Below, one piece after another: positions 19,220 through 31,189 of a DNA stretch of 64,000 nucleotides (its first letter is position 1; each line of letters starts with the position of its first letter). Made by a program: the position numbers and the translations under genes. Origin of the DNA: Elephas maximus indicus (taxonomy: Eukaryota > Chordata > Mammalia > Proboscidea > Elephantidae); contig NC_064842.1 of the NCBI RefSeq assembly GCF_024166365.1, positions 23,469,001-23,533,000 of the forward strand, in the 5' to 3' direction. The notes beneath the pieces are model-generated. The model worked only from the letters and a program-made list of their open reading frames with translations. It had not been told where the DNA came from and did no database searches.

Positions 19220-22200
19220 GGCTTGCCACGACTAATCTGCCACGGACACGGTGTCTGATTTCTGCCTTCACAGAGCAGTTCTAATTGATTGACACTGCTT
19301 CTGCCATTGCTGGTCCGAATAGAAAGCACCGAATAAATGCCTCGCCTAACTCACGCTAGATGATTAAAGCGTAGTGTGTGTTTTCAGGCCACAAGGTTTA
19401 CTCACCTATTGAATTCTCCGTGGGCGGAAAGCAAGGACCTGCAAACTTGACCTGATTTCTTTTTGTCATAGCATCAATACCTAGGCTGTCATGCAACCCA
19501 TTTTATATGACTTGGCTACCTCCATTAGAATGATGACCTATAGCAAGTCAAACGCCATCCGATTGCTAGAAAGCGGGCTTCGAACATTCTCTACCTATTA
19601 GGTTAATATCCTCCGCATAGGAAAAGGAACCACCGTGGACTTGCCGGCAGGGCTCTGGTTTTTAATGCGCTGTAGTCAAGATGGACTAATTCTATGAGTG
19701 AAATATCACTGCATCACTATACTATGATTGAGGGAGAAAAGAGAGAAGGGAAAGATTTTTTTTTTTTTATGTGATTGTCAGTGACTTTTCCTGTGCACAG
19801 ATTTACTTCTACCTTGTCTTTTGAGTTTAAAATGTATGTGTCTTGTGCAACTCCAGGGAGAATGAGTTCCAGGAGCTCACATACCGCTACACTGAAACGT
19901 CATGTATTGGAACTATGTAGTAAAGATAATACTTGGAAGGAAATAGCTATCTTTTGGTTGATTTTATTTGATCCTCAAATTGGTGGACTTTCTGGCCATT
20001 TCCTTCTTTTCCATTTCTTTTTTCTTTTAAGGCATGAGTTTTGTAAAAATCTCTTTCCAGGGAATTTTATTATGTTTGATTCAGAATTTTGAAGATGGTT
20101 ATATAACTTTTTTTCCCCCCCGCTATTGACATCTTGTGATTAACATTGCTTAATGAGTTCAGCCTTTCCTTAGAGAAGCTAATGGGGACTGCATGAAGGC
20201 TTGGCGATAAAATGAGCCTTGCTTTGAGTAACCCCCAAATTGTTCAAAGTATTCAAAGACTCCGAATCATTAGAAAAAGAGCTTGTTTTCTGCAGTGGAG
20301 GGAAACACACAGATCCTGCTTCTGATCTAGCAAGAGAATGGTATTCCAGCAGGTGCAAGAGTAATCAAATATGTTACCTGAAATCCAAATAGCACTTTTC
20401 TTAGTGGATTCTTACTAAATCATATCTAACCTAGGCATTAATAATTCACAATCAAGTCACCATTCGGTCATGTCTGGTTTTCAGGGCAGCCCTTATTCCA
20501 AAACCTGTGCCTGTCCAAGGAAGATAGGGAAGTTATAAGAAAGAAATTTGTTTTGCACACCACGATGGAGAATTTATATTAACCTGGTTTTCATCATGGA
20601 GGGGATGCACACCTCCGCATTACCATCAAGTCATGGAAACTTCGTAGTTTTGCCTATTGACTGATTTGAATGACTTACCAGCATATTTTTAAAATCTTTT
20701 CAAAGACTAAAAATAGCAAGTTAATACTGTATTTGGAAGAGACGGTTTTGATTTTATAGGTGAGTCTTCCCTTTTACAACACAAAGAAACCTGACTGTAA
20801 AGAAATTTACCTAATCCAATAAATTCAAATTAATTGACCCAACTAAATTTGATTGGTAGCTAAAAGGGTGGCTTTGTATTACTGTGGACATTTTCCAATC
20901 TTCCATCAGGTTTTGGTTTATCAATATAATATCTGAAATAAATCAGGACCAAACCCCCACTTACCTTTCTAATATTTAAAGCGACATTGGGTGCAGCTGT
21001 AGTGGCTGGGTGACTATGAGAATGAATATATATGTACTTTGCATGGATTATGAGGCAACAATGGCTTTTCAGAGATGAATATAAACAATGCTTTGATTAT
21101 TCATTGTTTTGTGCTATCGTTTTTCATTGGAAAAGGTAATCAAAATTCATTCTCTATGCATCTTAGTATAGCCAGCCGGAGCTTTAGATGCCCTGAAGTT
21201 GTAAGTGTGGTAAGGTTTATACAAGGTACATGCCTACAAACCTCTTTAAAATAAACACCTCTTCTTCTCAAGCAAAGGCATGATATTCGACTCTGAGTCT
21301 GGGCACCAAATTCTTATTGATATCAAGAGGGCCGGCCTGCTTGGGTCAAGGACAAATATTGACAGATTACAGAGATACAGGCACACAGCTGATTCAGCCA
21401 GCCACGTTCACGTGCCAGAGTTGCTACAGCAATCACAACAGCTTGCAGGCATTTCTCAATATCAGGGTCCTTTAAGTTTGCAGGAGAAAACTAGTGAATT
21501 GCTCCAACCAGAGAAAATGTGGGAAGTATTGGGCTTGGAACAAGTTGCACAAAAGATCAACAAATAAATTGTCTCAAATGGGAAGATATGTAATGATAAA
21601 TTAGGGTCCGGATGCCATCTACTTCTTTTTGAGTTAGCTGCTTCTTTTCCTACCACCTAGTTCCCTTTTCTGTAAATTGGATACATAGACCTAGTAATAT
21701 GTAGAGTTAATTTTTATCACATGTCAAGCTAAAACGTGGTCATCAGACCATCAGTCGAAACACTACTTCTACACGTTTTCCATCGCCACCACTTCTAGTT
21801 GGGAAGGTGCTTTGTTTGGCCGGTACATCCCCAGGACCCAGCCCATGGTGGAGCCCAGAGTTACAGAATAGTGTCCCAGAACCACATGGGGGAGTCTGAG
21901 GAGGGAGAGTGAGAGGTTTAAAGTAGCAAGGGTATAGAGTGAGAAGTTATAAAGACTGGTGAACTTCAATATAAATCCAGAAACCAAAGGAATAATGAGT
22001 TTATTTCTTCAAATTAGCTCCAAGTGTAAATTCTTGATGTGATTTCCTGAATATTTGAAGCAAACTCTTATGTGTACACATATACATCACACACAGGTGT
22101 GGGATTAGAATAAATACACTTGATATGCTTTTAACACTCCCGTACACAAAGGCCAGGAGAGGGCAGCATGCAAACTGTACAAAGTGATGCCTCTTCTTGA

Positions 22201-24519
22201 CCATGAAGAGACTTGAATCTCCAAATGGCTAAAAAAAACTCTCTCCAATTTTATGTTCCTTCGTCCCCTTTGAAAACATAAAGTCTTGAGTCTTAATAAG
22301 GGATACACCATGCAGAATAGGCAGTTTCTTCTTTACCCCTAAAATTGATAAAAAATGGATACTGCCTGGCAAAATAAGGAAAGCAGCATCTTAAACAGAG
22401 AATTCAATTGCTCTTTCATTTGCTTTACTTCTTTCTTTGAACATACTCGAGCAGACTTTATCTTTACTCTGTCAGGAGATAGATGGGAGAAAGGGAAGTA
22501 AAATACAGGAAAAAAAGAAAGAAGTGGGCTTTCTCCAGAGTTGGTTCTTCAGAGGAAATGTTCCTGATCTGCTTTAGCAATAGATCTACCTTTCACTTTA
22601 AGCATGTCTCAAATGCAAGTTCAAAGCCAAATATATTTTGTACACTGACAATCCACGGTACCTCCAAAATCCTAACAAATTTGATTTCAAGATAGAAGAG
22701 CTATAATAGCTTCTCTTAGTGGTGTATAGTCTAAGACACGTGTTCACAAAGAAGAATTTTGCATCTGCCTCTTAGAAACGGAAAGATGGCAAAACCTGGT
22801 CCAGGATAAGTACCTTTCTAAACCCATAGCTGTAGACTGGTTCCTTGTGCTATTGTTATACCACGGGCCAGTCTCATTCTAGGAACAAACTACAAATGTG
22901 TATAGAAGAGATACCTGTAACTAGTTTTTTTTTTTTTAGTAGTAGTGATGCTTCTAGCTCGTTCATTCCAATACCACCTTTGGTTCAACTGCCGCTCAAC
23001 TTACTACTCAACAGGAGGGCTCTGGGAGAAAGCTCAGACAAGGGCTTTTATAACAAGATCAGAGAGGCCCAGGGCAAAGCATTCTGGGGAAAAGGCTGAG
23101 GCTGGCGCTGGGAGTGGAGAAGGTGGAAGGGACGTTGGGCTGGGGCCGGATGTGGGGAGATGATTGAAGCCATGATATCTGTGTAAAGAAAGAACAATTC
23201 CAAGGCTTAGGAGCAGAAGATTCTGGGAGGCTCAACAGGCTGCACACCAAGGGCTCAGGAGCCTGTATGCATAAACAAGGCCTTGAAAGCTCTCCTCTCT
23301 AATGTTCTCTGGTGCCACTGCTCTCGACTGTGAGGCCTGGTGTCCTTGAATCAAAGCAAAGGGCTTTTTCAAGGACAAGGTGGAGATTCCTTGGTGTGTG
23401 GGAGGAAAGGGAGGCCACTGTGTCTCCCCCATTTCCAGCCAGATTCCCCTCTGCTCCACTCCTATTTGCTGTCTGGCACTGCGGAGTGCCTCGATGCTGT
23501 GAAAGCTTGGGACATGTGGGAGCCCTGTCCAGGATCACCATGGAACCGAACACAATGCAGTCATGGTAGGATGTTAGCAAATAAGAGAGGGTGAAATGAA
23601 TCCTAGGGTGGGGGAAAATGTGAGATTTATCCCCTAAAGGCTGAGACCAACAGTCTCCATTGCTATCTTTCAGTTTTCAACGTAGCACTTCCCAAGTTCC
23701 TTTAAGATAGTCAGAGAAACACCGGGTTCGAGCTCCCTTTTCAAGATTGCCGTTCAATAAAGAATCTTAAGGATGAAGGGGTAATCTCTTTAAAGGCACT
23801 GATGTGATGGCAAAGTAAAAATGAGTGAATGAGATTTTAGTATTCTGGCAGACACAATAACCTTCTTAAGAAGACATCATACTTCAGGGTATGTTACATT
23901 AAGAAAACATTTCTGAATTACGAATACAAGAGAATTGGAAACAAAGAAAATACATGACTTATGGAAAAATTCCCCTGAAGGAGAGTTTTTGAAGGACAGG
24001 ACACCAAAAAGACAAATATTCCCAAATATGACTTTCATGTTATGGATTAGTAGCAGGTCTAACCTAAAATTCTCCTCTCCTATAATTTATTTAAATAGTT
24101 AGAGGGGGAGGGAGGGGAAAGAACACATTGAGCAGGGAAACACTTGACTTGCTCATGTGAAATGCTAAGTTGACTTTGTCTAGTACAACTATTGTTTGCA
24201 TTAAAAATATTATTCAACCTGGCTCTGCAGCTGTGACTCCAAAGGCTGAGAGGACGCTAATCTTATCACCCATGGAAAACTAGTCACCTCTCTGTGCTTT
24301 CTGCAATTATAGCACAGGCTCTGGATACTGCATTATATTTTCTAATTATGTAGCAGCGTTTTGTGAAGGTTGATAGATGTGTGATATTGTACTTACGGTT
24401 AATAAAAGTCTAGCAACTCTGTAATGAGATCTCCCTACCAAATGTTTTGGCTAGGAATCTAAATGTCATTGAATTTTGGAGTGATCTTATGAATCATTTT
24501 GCAGATTAAGATTCATCTA
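19220..24519. other. Putative first-intron start, single copy
   Basis: About 5.3 kb with almost no recognisable transposon. Short A/T runs occur (19,756-19,768; 22,926-22,937). Around 21,057-21,109 there are three SOX-like ACAATG cores, two of them as an exact inverted pair. Open frames such as 21,280-21,567 have no family resemblance I can recognise. The GC-richer part at 23,050-23,560 shows no splice-site pair. Confidence 0.5.
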
Positions 24520-24630
24520 ACTTGTTGAATGCTTACCATATGCCAGATTATACTAGATACATTCATGCCTGTAATCTTCACCACAACCCTTGGAGTTTAT
24601 TGTCTGGAAGTTTTATTGATTAAGAGTATT
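24520..24630 (-). mobile_element. MIR fragment
   Basis: 'ttgttgaatgcttaccatatgcc' and 'gtaatcttcaccacaaccct' follow reverse MIR order. Confidence 0.55.
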
Positions 24631-25008
24631 GATTATACCCATAACATTTGATAGCTGAGAACCTAGCCATACAAGCATACATTCAACGGATGTTCATTGA
24701 GCCTCCTCTTTGCATAAAGGTGATAATAATAATAAAGTATAATTATTATTACTGGTATAATCTTTTGTATTATGTTTTTACATACATTCTTGCATTTGAT
24801 TCCCGTACAAGCCAGTTATTCACATATGTAAAAAAAAAAAGAAAAAAAAAAGGCATCTTTCTATAGCACAAGCCCATCACAAAATAACTGTGGTTATACA
24901 TATGAAAATAATCTTGATTTAGGTCCATCTCCATAGGACTGCCCCATCCGATAGATGGCAATCCGATGGTAAATAGTCACCCCACGGCTGCTTCTTGAGA
25001 GCAAAACG

Positions 25009-25400
25009 TTGTTGTTGTTAGTTGCCGTTGAGTTGCTCTGACTCATGGCAACCCCATGCTCAACAGAACAAAACAGCACTTGGTCTTGCACTATTTTTTA
25101 CAATCATTGGTACGCTCGAGTCCATTGTTGAGGCCACTGTGTATTTTGAATGTCTTCTAACCTAAGGGGCTCATTTTCTAGCACTGTATTAGACAGTACA
25201 TGTTGTGATCCATATGGTTTTCATTGGCTAATTTCCAGAGGTAAATCCCCAGGTCTTTCTTCCTAGTCTTTCTTAGTCTGGAAGCTCTCTGAAACCTGTC
25301 CACTATGGCTGACCTGGCTGGTATTTGAAATACTGGTGGCATAGCTTCCAGCGTTGTAGCAAGATGCAAGTCACCACAGTACAACACACTGACAGATGAG
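25009..25400 (-). mobile_element. RTE-derived short element
   Basis: Antisense copy of the deleted RTE form. It starts with GTTGTTGTTAGTTG (3' tail) at 25,011, then 'gagttgctctgactcatggc', and after the junction near 25,145 the 5' block: 'gtgatccatatggttttcat', 'cactatggctgacctggctgg', 'tactggtggcatagcttcc'. Confidence 0.8.
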
Positions 25401-25744
25401 CGGTGAGAGAGCAAGACAATTCTGTGTAAATTTTAGCCCCTCTGCTAAGGGCATGCTCAATGCTTGTGGGGGGAGGGCACACCCCCTGGCCTGCAGAAAC
25501 ACCCCTCCCTGTTCCTTGTGTCAATTTTGGAGTGGCACAAAAACACATGGCTTCAAACAGTCATACATCCTCAAGACTCAACTCGACTAATAATTTCAAA
25601 AATACAAATAAGGTACCACACGTCTGTGAACTCAGAGAACGTAAACTTTGGAAGAAGTGGACAGGAAACATTGCTTTGCATCAGAGGGTCAAACGATATT
25701 AAGACTCTTTTGATCTAGAAGGGGATTATCTAGTTATTATGAAA

Positions 25745-25905
25745 AATTACTAACCTAGAAACTCAAGAGACTTGGGTTTGTACCTGTTGCCATTTTTCAC
25801 TTGAACTGTGATCTTAGGGAAAGCCTCCAGGCTCCCTTGAGTACACTCTTTATAATGAAAAGGCTGAAGTAGATCATTGTGTTTCATTCTAACTCTAAAC
25901 ATCAA
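25745..25905 (+). mobile_element. MIR element
   Basis: 'gagacttgggtttgtacctg', 'cacttgaactgtgatcttag' and 'ataatgaaaaggctgaagta' match forward MIR. Confidence 0.5.
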
Positions 25906-25924
25906 TTCTACACTCTACCTTCTG

Positions 25925-26042
25925 TGATAACAGCTGCCATTTCTTGAAGGATGACTATTTACTAACATATTACAGGAATCATCTAGTTTTTACAAAAACC
26001 CTAACATATATTACTATTATTATCTTTATTTTACACAGAAGG
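25925..26042 (-). mobile_element. MIR element, left part of a split copy
   Basis: 'taacagctgccatttcttga' and 'ttactattattatctttatttt' run to 26,042, where a solo LTR interrupts. The copy resumes at 26,545. Confidence 0.75.
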
Positions 26043-26544
26043 AGTCTTAGTCATCTAGTGTTGCCAAAACAGAAATCCTATAAGTGGGTGGCTTTAACAA
26101 AGAGAAATCTATTCTCTCACAGTCCAGTAGGCTAGAAGTCTGAATTCAGGACACCAGAAGGACCTCTCTCTCCATCGGCTTTGAAGGCAAGTCCTTGCGA
26201 TCCATCAGTCTTCCCTTGGTCTGGGAGCGTCTCAGCGCAAGAACCTCAGGTCCAAAGGACATGCTCTTCTCCCAGTGCTGCTTTCTTGGTGGTGTGATGT
26301 GCCCATGTCCCTCTGCTTGTTTCTCTCTTTTATATCTCAAAAAGAGATTGGCTTAAGACACTACCCAACCTTGTAGAACTCATCAGTATAATTGCCACTA
26401 ATTCATTTTATTACATCATAGTGATAGGATTTACAACATATAGGGAAATCACATCAGAAGATAAAATGGTAGACAATCATACAAGGGAATCATGACCTAG
26501 CCAAGTTGGCAGATATTTTGGGGGACACAATTCAATCCATGACA
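26043..26544 (-). mobile_element. Solo LTR, ERVL/MaLR-like, with 5-bp target duplication
   Basis: On the minus strand it starts TGTCATGGATTGAATTGTG and ends in ...GATGACTAAGACT, 502 bp in all. GAAGG occurs immediately before (26,038-26,042) and after it (26,545-26,549), the 5-bp duplication expected of these retroviruses. The 3' terminal dinucleotide is decayed (CT for CA). No internal sequence remains, so LTR-LTR recombination probably removed it. Confidence 0.8.
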
Positions 26545-26640
26545 GAAGGCTTGTCTTAACCATAAAGAGGTTAAGAGCTTTCAAAAAGTCATAAAGCCAA
26601 GGAAGTTGCAGAACTGTGTTTCAAACCTGGCTACTTCATA
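26545..26640 (-). mobile_element. MIR element, right part of the split copy
   Basis: 'ataaagaggttaagagcttt' and 'gaactgtgtttcaaacctgg' continue the MIR text broken at 26,042. Confidence 0.7.
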
Positions 26641-26654
26641 CTTCCCATAGTAGG

Positions 26655-26860
26655 TTGTGCCTTCATTCACTTACTTGTAAAGAGATATTGAGAAGATACC
26701 ATGTGCAGGGCATTGTGCAAGGTGATAGGGTATCTGTGAACAAGATAGACAGCATCCTACCCTTAAAATGCTCACAACTAGTGGGAAAGACCAAAAAATA
26801 ACCTAATAATTCTAATGGTGCTTTCTAAGTATCATAATACAGGATGCTCTAAAAATTTGT
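26655..26860 (-). mobile_element. L2 LINE 3' end
   Basis: 'gccttcattcacttacttgt', 'catgtgcagggcattgtgca', 'acaagatagacagcatccta' and 'cacaactagtgggaaagacc' are the reverse L2 end. Confidence 0.65.
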
Positions 26861-27039
26861 AATATTATTTTGGCCTTGTTAACAAAACCATTTGACCATA
26901 TTAGTCTAATCATTATAATAACTCAGCCCTTTTCTTTGCATCATTCAGATATTTTTCCCCTCCAGTACAGCACATTTTTGGTCTTCCTTAAATAATTATG
27001 TTCGTAGTATGTCTACAACTTTCACTAAATTTTAGGGCC

Positions 27040-27208
27040 CCTTGGATACCCCGCTGGCTTAGTGGTTAACAGCTATGGCTGCTAACCAAAAGGTCGGCAG
27101 TTTGATTCCACCCGGCACTCCCTGGAAACCCTATGAAGCAGTTCTACTCTGTCCTATAGGGCTGCTATGAGTCGGAACTGACTTGACAGCAATGGATTTG
27201 GTTTTAGG
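27040..27208 (+). mobile_element. AfroSINE, short form
   Basis: 'taccccgctggcttagtggtt', 'caaaaggtcggcagtttgat' and 'gggctgctatgagtcggaac' end in a 'tttggttttagg' tail. Confidence 0.92.
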
Positions 27209-29062
27209 TTTTGACAACAAAGGCCATTTCTTCTTTATCTTTTTTATTTCCCAGCACAGAACCAGTGTCCATTTAACTATATGCTGATCTGAATTTGTTA
27301 AGATCCCAGTTACAGCTAAGAGCTAGGATCAGAGACTCCTGGTTAGCTGCTGAGTGGGAGCCTTCCAACAGCTTTAGGCATACCCCTCCATCGTAGGCTA
27401 AACAAATGACAAACGTAGTCATTTGCCCTGAGAACAATGTTTTTTGTTTCTGATTCTTTCTGCCTTGTGCTACCTATTCCTTGTGTTACACACCCCAAAC
27501 TGTCTAAAATGATCATTTAAAAAAAAATTGTCATATAAAATCAATTAATTTTCTTTAAAGAAAAAATTTACTGTTTAGACTTTAAAATTCTGGATCAATC
27601 TTTCTGACGAATTTTTTTCACCAAGTTAAAAAAAAAAACTGTCGTTAGAGGATGCCACGGTATGCCCACAAGTTTTCCCTTCATTCCCCTAGGGTTATGA
27701 GAGCTAGCCATAACATACTAGAATGCCTGGTAACTTTCTGGGCTCTGCAGTTGACCTGAAAATTAACAAACTCAAATACATGCAGAGGAAAGTAATGAGG
27801 TTATTGAAGGTTCTAGAAACAGTGCATCTTTTTGGACTGGAAGACTTAAGAAACAAGAGAGTTTAGGAGGACAGCTTTCCTCTCTGTGGTTTCAGAGGGA
27901 AGATTTTAAAATCACTAGGACAGGGAAAGTCTATGAGAATTTAGAGAAATCTGTGAATGTGGACAGGAAAAAAACTGCATTTTTTTCCCACTAACCTGTA
28001 ACTGAAAGTTCACATTCCCTTTAGCTATGAATGTGAACAATAAACCACAGGAGTATTAATAGAACCATGCTTTTGCTGCCAACAGAAGCCAGAGATATTT
28101 TCATGTTGTATTGCCATTGCTACAGATGCCTCAAAATATCACTTACACTTATCACTACATCAAAATCATGGTAGTTCTTATACCTGCTTTTAGATCTTAC
28201 AATTATAATGTGCATGCTTTATAAAGAAGACCACATAATGCAATATTGCACTTTTGTTTCTTTTTAATATATTGATAGTTATTTCTCTCTACATATGGTA
28301 TCTTTTGTAATATTATGGACTGTTTGAATTTATTCCGAGGAGTCCTTAGACTTCTTGAGACCCAAAGGTATCCATGGGGAAAAATGTAAAGATAACTTAT
28401 TCTCTAGAGAGGTCAATTTGGCATATTAGATGGCAGCCTTTCTAACACCTGAAATTTCCGCATATGGAATGGGCGACCGTATAAGCCAGTGAAGGCCACG
28501 CTGGCAAAGAAGCTGATGTCTCTTAGGAATTCACTTGAGAGAGAAGTCATGCATCAGATATGGAGTTGAGCCGTGATACCATCCAACACTGAGGTTCTTT
28601 GTGTTTAAGACAAAGAGAAGGGGAAAAGTAAGTCTCTTTCCTCTACTTGAATTTGCATCAATTTGAGCAAATTCTGCAAGGAGAGTTTTATAAGGGCGGA
28701 AGAGTCTGGAACGGCAGACCTCATGCCATGTATCTTTGCATTTGTGTTTGTAACTATGATGGTCTCAAATGTCAGTAATTACAGGTTGGGCGAGTGAATT
28801 GGATGGCTCAGATGATGATCAGGTATGGCTGGTACCCTGTAGAGTGACCATACAATGATTGCCCTGGGTTCCCATTCAGAGCTCCACGCTGCGTTGTAAT
28901 GATCCTTTTCATGTTCTTTTCTCCTATGCTATGCTGTAAACTCTTTAAGGGATCATTTTTTTTTTCCATCTTTGTGTCTCTGGTATGTTACACAGTACCT
29001 GAATCATGATGCTTATGTTTGGTGAACGAATGAACGAATAACGATCCTCTTGAGGTCACTAG
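27209..29062. other. Unassigned stretch, possible CR1/L3 remnant
   Basis: 'gcagaggaaagtaatgaggtt' to 'gactggaagacttaagaaac' at 27,782-27,860 resembles the old CR1/L3 LINE text, at low confidence. No exon is supported. The block 28,440-28,860 is single copy. Confidence 0.35.
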
Positions 29063-29063
29063 A

Positions 29064-29229
29064 GGAGCCCTGGTGGCGCAGCGCTTAAGAGCTTGGCTGC
29101 TAACCCAAAGGTCAGCAGCTGGAATTCACCAGCCATTCCTTAGAAACCCTATGGGGCAGTTCTACTCTGTCCTGTAGGGTCACTATGAGTTGGAATTGAC
29201 TCAATGGCAGTGGATTTGGTTTTTAGGTT
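29064..29229 (+). mobile_element. AfroSINE, short form, full-length head
   Basis: The complete head GGAGCCCTGGTGGCGCAGCG starts at 29,064. Then come 'ggctgctaacccaaaggtca', 'tggggcagttctactctgtc' and a 'ggatttggtttttagg' tail. It retains CG dinucleotides at the head, suggesting a fairly recent copy. Confidence 0.95.
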
Positions 29230-29689
29230 TTATTGTTGCAGAACCAGTGACCTTGTTTTTTAATAAGGAACAAAATATGAGAAAGAGTACTACAGATTTT
29301 CTTTAGTTTACAGAGCATCCTTGGGTGGGGTAGCAGACAACATTAACCCTATACCACAGTGTTAAATTCTGGGCCATTAAGTACCCAAGCAAAAACCTCA
29401 GAAAAGATTCTTGTTAATGGTAAGACAAACAACCTCTCTCCTGTTTAACTCAATGGATGTGTTGACAGCTCTCAAGACTGCTGCGGCCTTGGCGGGCTCT
29501 GATAATTTCTAGGCAACTAACATGTTTTATTTGGGACTTAACTGAGCTGAGAAGTAGTGAACGTCTTCATTTTTAGAGGATGCCAAGGCATTCCCGCAGG
29601 TGTGCCTTTCGTTGCCTTATGATAATGGAACTTGGTTTTGAGGGCATTGCTTATTCTGACGGGGGAATAAGGAGGGGTCCGAGGAATGA
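29230..29689. other. Unassigned stretch
   Basis: Single-copy text. The piece from about 29,575 ('agaggatgccaaggcattcc') resembles 27,648 ('agaggatgccacggtatgcc'). Confidence 0.35.
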
Positions 29690-29895
29690 TTTATTAAGCA
29701 CTTAACTTACTATGGGTTCCAAGTATTTTAAAGTACAATATCTCATTAAGTTTTTACAACAATTTTTGAGGTAAGTGCATTGTCCACATTTTACCAAGAA
29801 CTGAGGCTCACTGAGATCTAGTAAATTTTCTGATTTCACACAGCTAGATAAGCATTCAAATAAAAGGTTTAAGAATCCCAAATAACGTCCACTTT
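29690..29895 (-). mobile_element. MIR element
   Basis: 'tatctcattaagtttttacaac', 'ttgaggtaagtgcattgtcc', 'ttttaccaagaactgaggct' and 'tttcacacagctagataagc' follow reverse MIR order. Confidence 0.8.
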
Positions 29896-30390
29896 TCATT
29901 ACCACAGAACTCCAAGATGCTGCCTTTTCCCCTAATAACGTTGGCTCAATCCTTCACATTGACTTAGGTTTCATGCTGGAGACTCTAGAGATCAGAATCC
30001 TGGTGAACTGTGTTAGGTAAGTAAAACACAGAGAGGGTGTACACTACAGCAATTTTCTCAAGACATAAAATAAATGATAGAGAAGCCTCATTCTACCTAT
30101 TTGTAGGTAACAAAAAAGGCACACCCTTCCACGCAGCAGGAGGGGCTGGTACCTTGGAGAAGCAGGTGCTTCATGTACTTGGGTTTGTACTTCACGCTGT
30201 ACTCGACATGGGCTTATACTTTAATGCAGACAGTTCATTCTCTCTAAGTCCTCTGGGACCTGTGTCCCAAGTCTCTAGCTGCAACCCCGTGCAACCAGTG
30301 TTGGCTTTACCGTGCTGACTCTAGTCCCCCTCTCAGCAGCTCATACGCTGAACTTTACACCCAAAATGAATACTTGCCTGCTTCTGTATC

Positions 30391-30589
30391 AGTTACTGTT
30401 GAGTCAGTTCCAACTCATGGCGACCCCACCCGTGTCACAGTAGAATTGTGCTACACAGGGTTTTCGGTGGATGATTTTTTGGAAGTCAATCGTCAGGCCT
30501 TTTTGTCGAGACACATCTGAATGGACTGGAGCTTCCAGCTTTTCGGTTAGCAGCCTACTGCTAACTGTTTGCACCACCCAGGAACTCCA
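30391..30589 (-). mobile_element. AfroSINE, long-body form
   Basis: On +: 'gttgagtcagttccaactca', 'tacacagggttttcggtgga', 'ggaagtcaatcgtcaggcct', 'ttttcggttagcagcc', ending 'caccacccaggaactcca'. Confidence 0.93.
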
Positions 30590-30689
30590 GGCAAACCACA
30601 CAGTGTGTAACTTTTTATGATTTCCTTTCTTTCTTCTCCACCCCATGTTCCATGTTCTATATTTGATGCCTTCTAACTCACAGAAGTTT

Positions 30690-30800
30690 CAGATACATAA
30701 GGAGATAACGTCATCTCCTCATTTTACAGATAAGGAAGTGATAGTCCAGAAAGTCATATGCATTGTAACACTCTAGTTTGGTATAGAACAATGACCAGAA
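30690..30800 (-). mobile_element. MIR fragment
   Basis: 'gtcatctcctcattttacag' and 'ataaggaagtgatagtccag' match the MIR middle in reverse. Confidence 0.5.
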
Positions 30801-31147
30801 CCACTAGTTTCTTAATTTCCTCTCTTTTCCTCTTCCCACTGTGCCATGCTCACCAGTGACCCTCCATCAGTAAGCTGAGCCTAAATCAACAGTAGGTGAA
30901 GTGTTGCAAGAGAGATTGCACAAAGGTCCAAGATACAGCTTGCAGAAAATGTGCCAAAGGACGGGGAGAGGGGAAGCATTTTGCTTTGGGGACAGTGGAA
31001 GAATCTTGCATAAATATAGTAGGGCTTGACATTGTTTAATCTTTTTTTAATTTGGATGATTTTTTCTCCTCTTCTCGGCAACCCTAAATAATCCCAGAGC
31101 TTGAACTCCCCAAAGACTGAGGTCCATTGAAATAGTCCCAGCTATTT

Positions 31148-31189
31148 AAAAAAAAAAAAAAAAAATTTTTTTTTTTTTTTTTTTTTTTT
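31148..31189. repeat. A18-T24 perfect palindromic tract
   Basis: Eighteen A are followed directly by 24 T. Flanks carry 'cccagctattt' on the left and 'atttctagaagcccagc' on the right. Confidence 0.95.

Larger units (their letters stand above)
18780..19340. promoter_or_regulatory. CpG island promoter
   Basis: CG dinucleotides are dense here, especially 18,930-19,210, and rare in almost all the rest of the window. A CCAAT box lies at 18,896-18,900 and a GC-box-like 'ggggggtggcggg' near 18,859. No convincing TATA box stands between the CCAAT box and the exon, which fits a dispersed CpG-island start. The island declines downstream of 19,340. It is the only plausible mammalian gene promoter in the window. 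Confidence 0.8.

Noticed and set aside
18929..19258. 109-residue frame in the CpG island as a coding first exon
   Set aside because: Arg/Ala/Pro-rich text is typical of translated GC-rich 5' UTR, and the frame crosses a good splice donor. Kept only as an upstream ATG.
18340..19329. A 329-residue minus-strand open frame, the longest in the window
   Set aside because: It crosses the antisense of the CpG exon and the TG microsatellite. The translation is low-complexity (His/Thr repeats, Ala/Arg runs, Phe runs) and shows no domain. Composition explains the lack of stops.
21280..21567. 95-residue + frame in single-copy DNA downstream of the promoter
   Set aside because: Composition looks protein-like, but there is no recognisable domain, no acceptor/donor pair of quality and no neighbouring exon.
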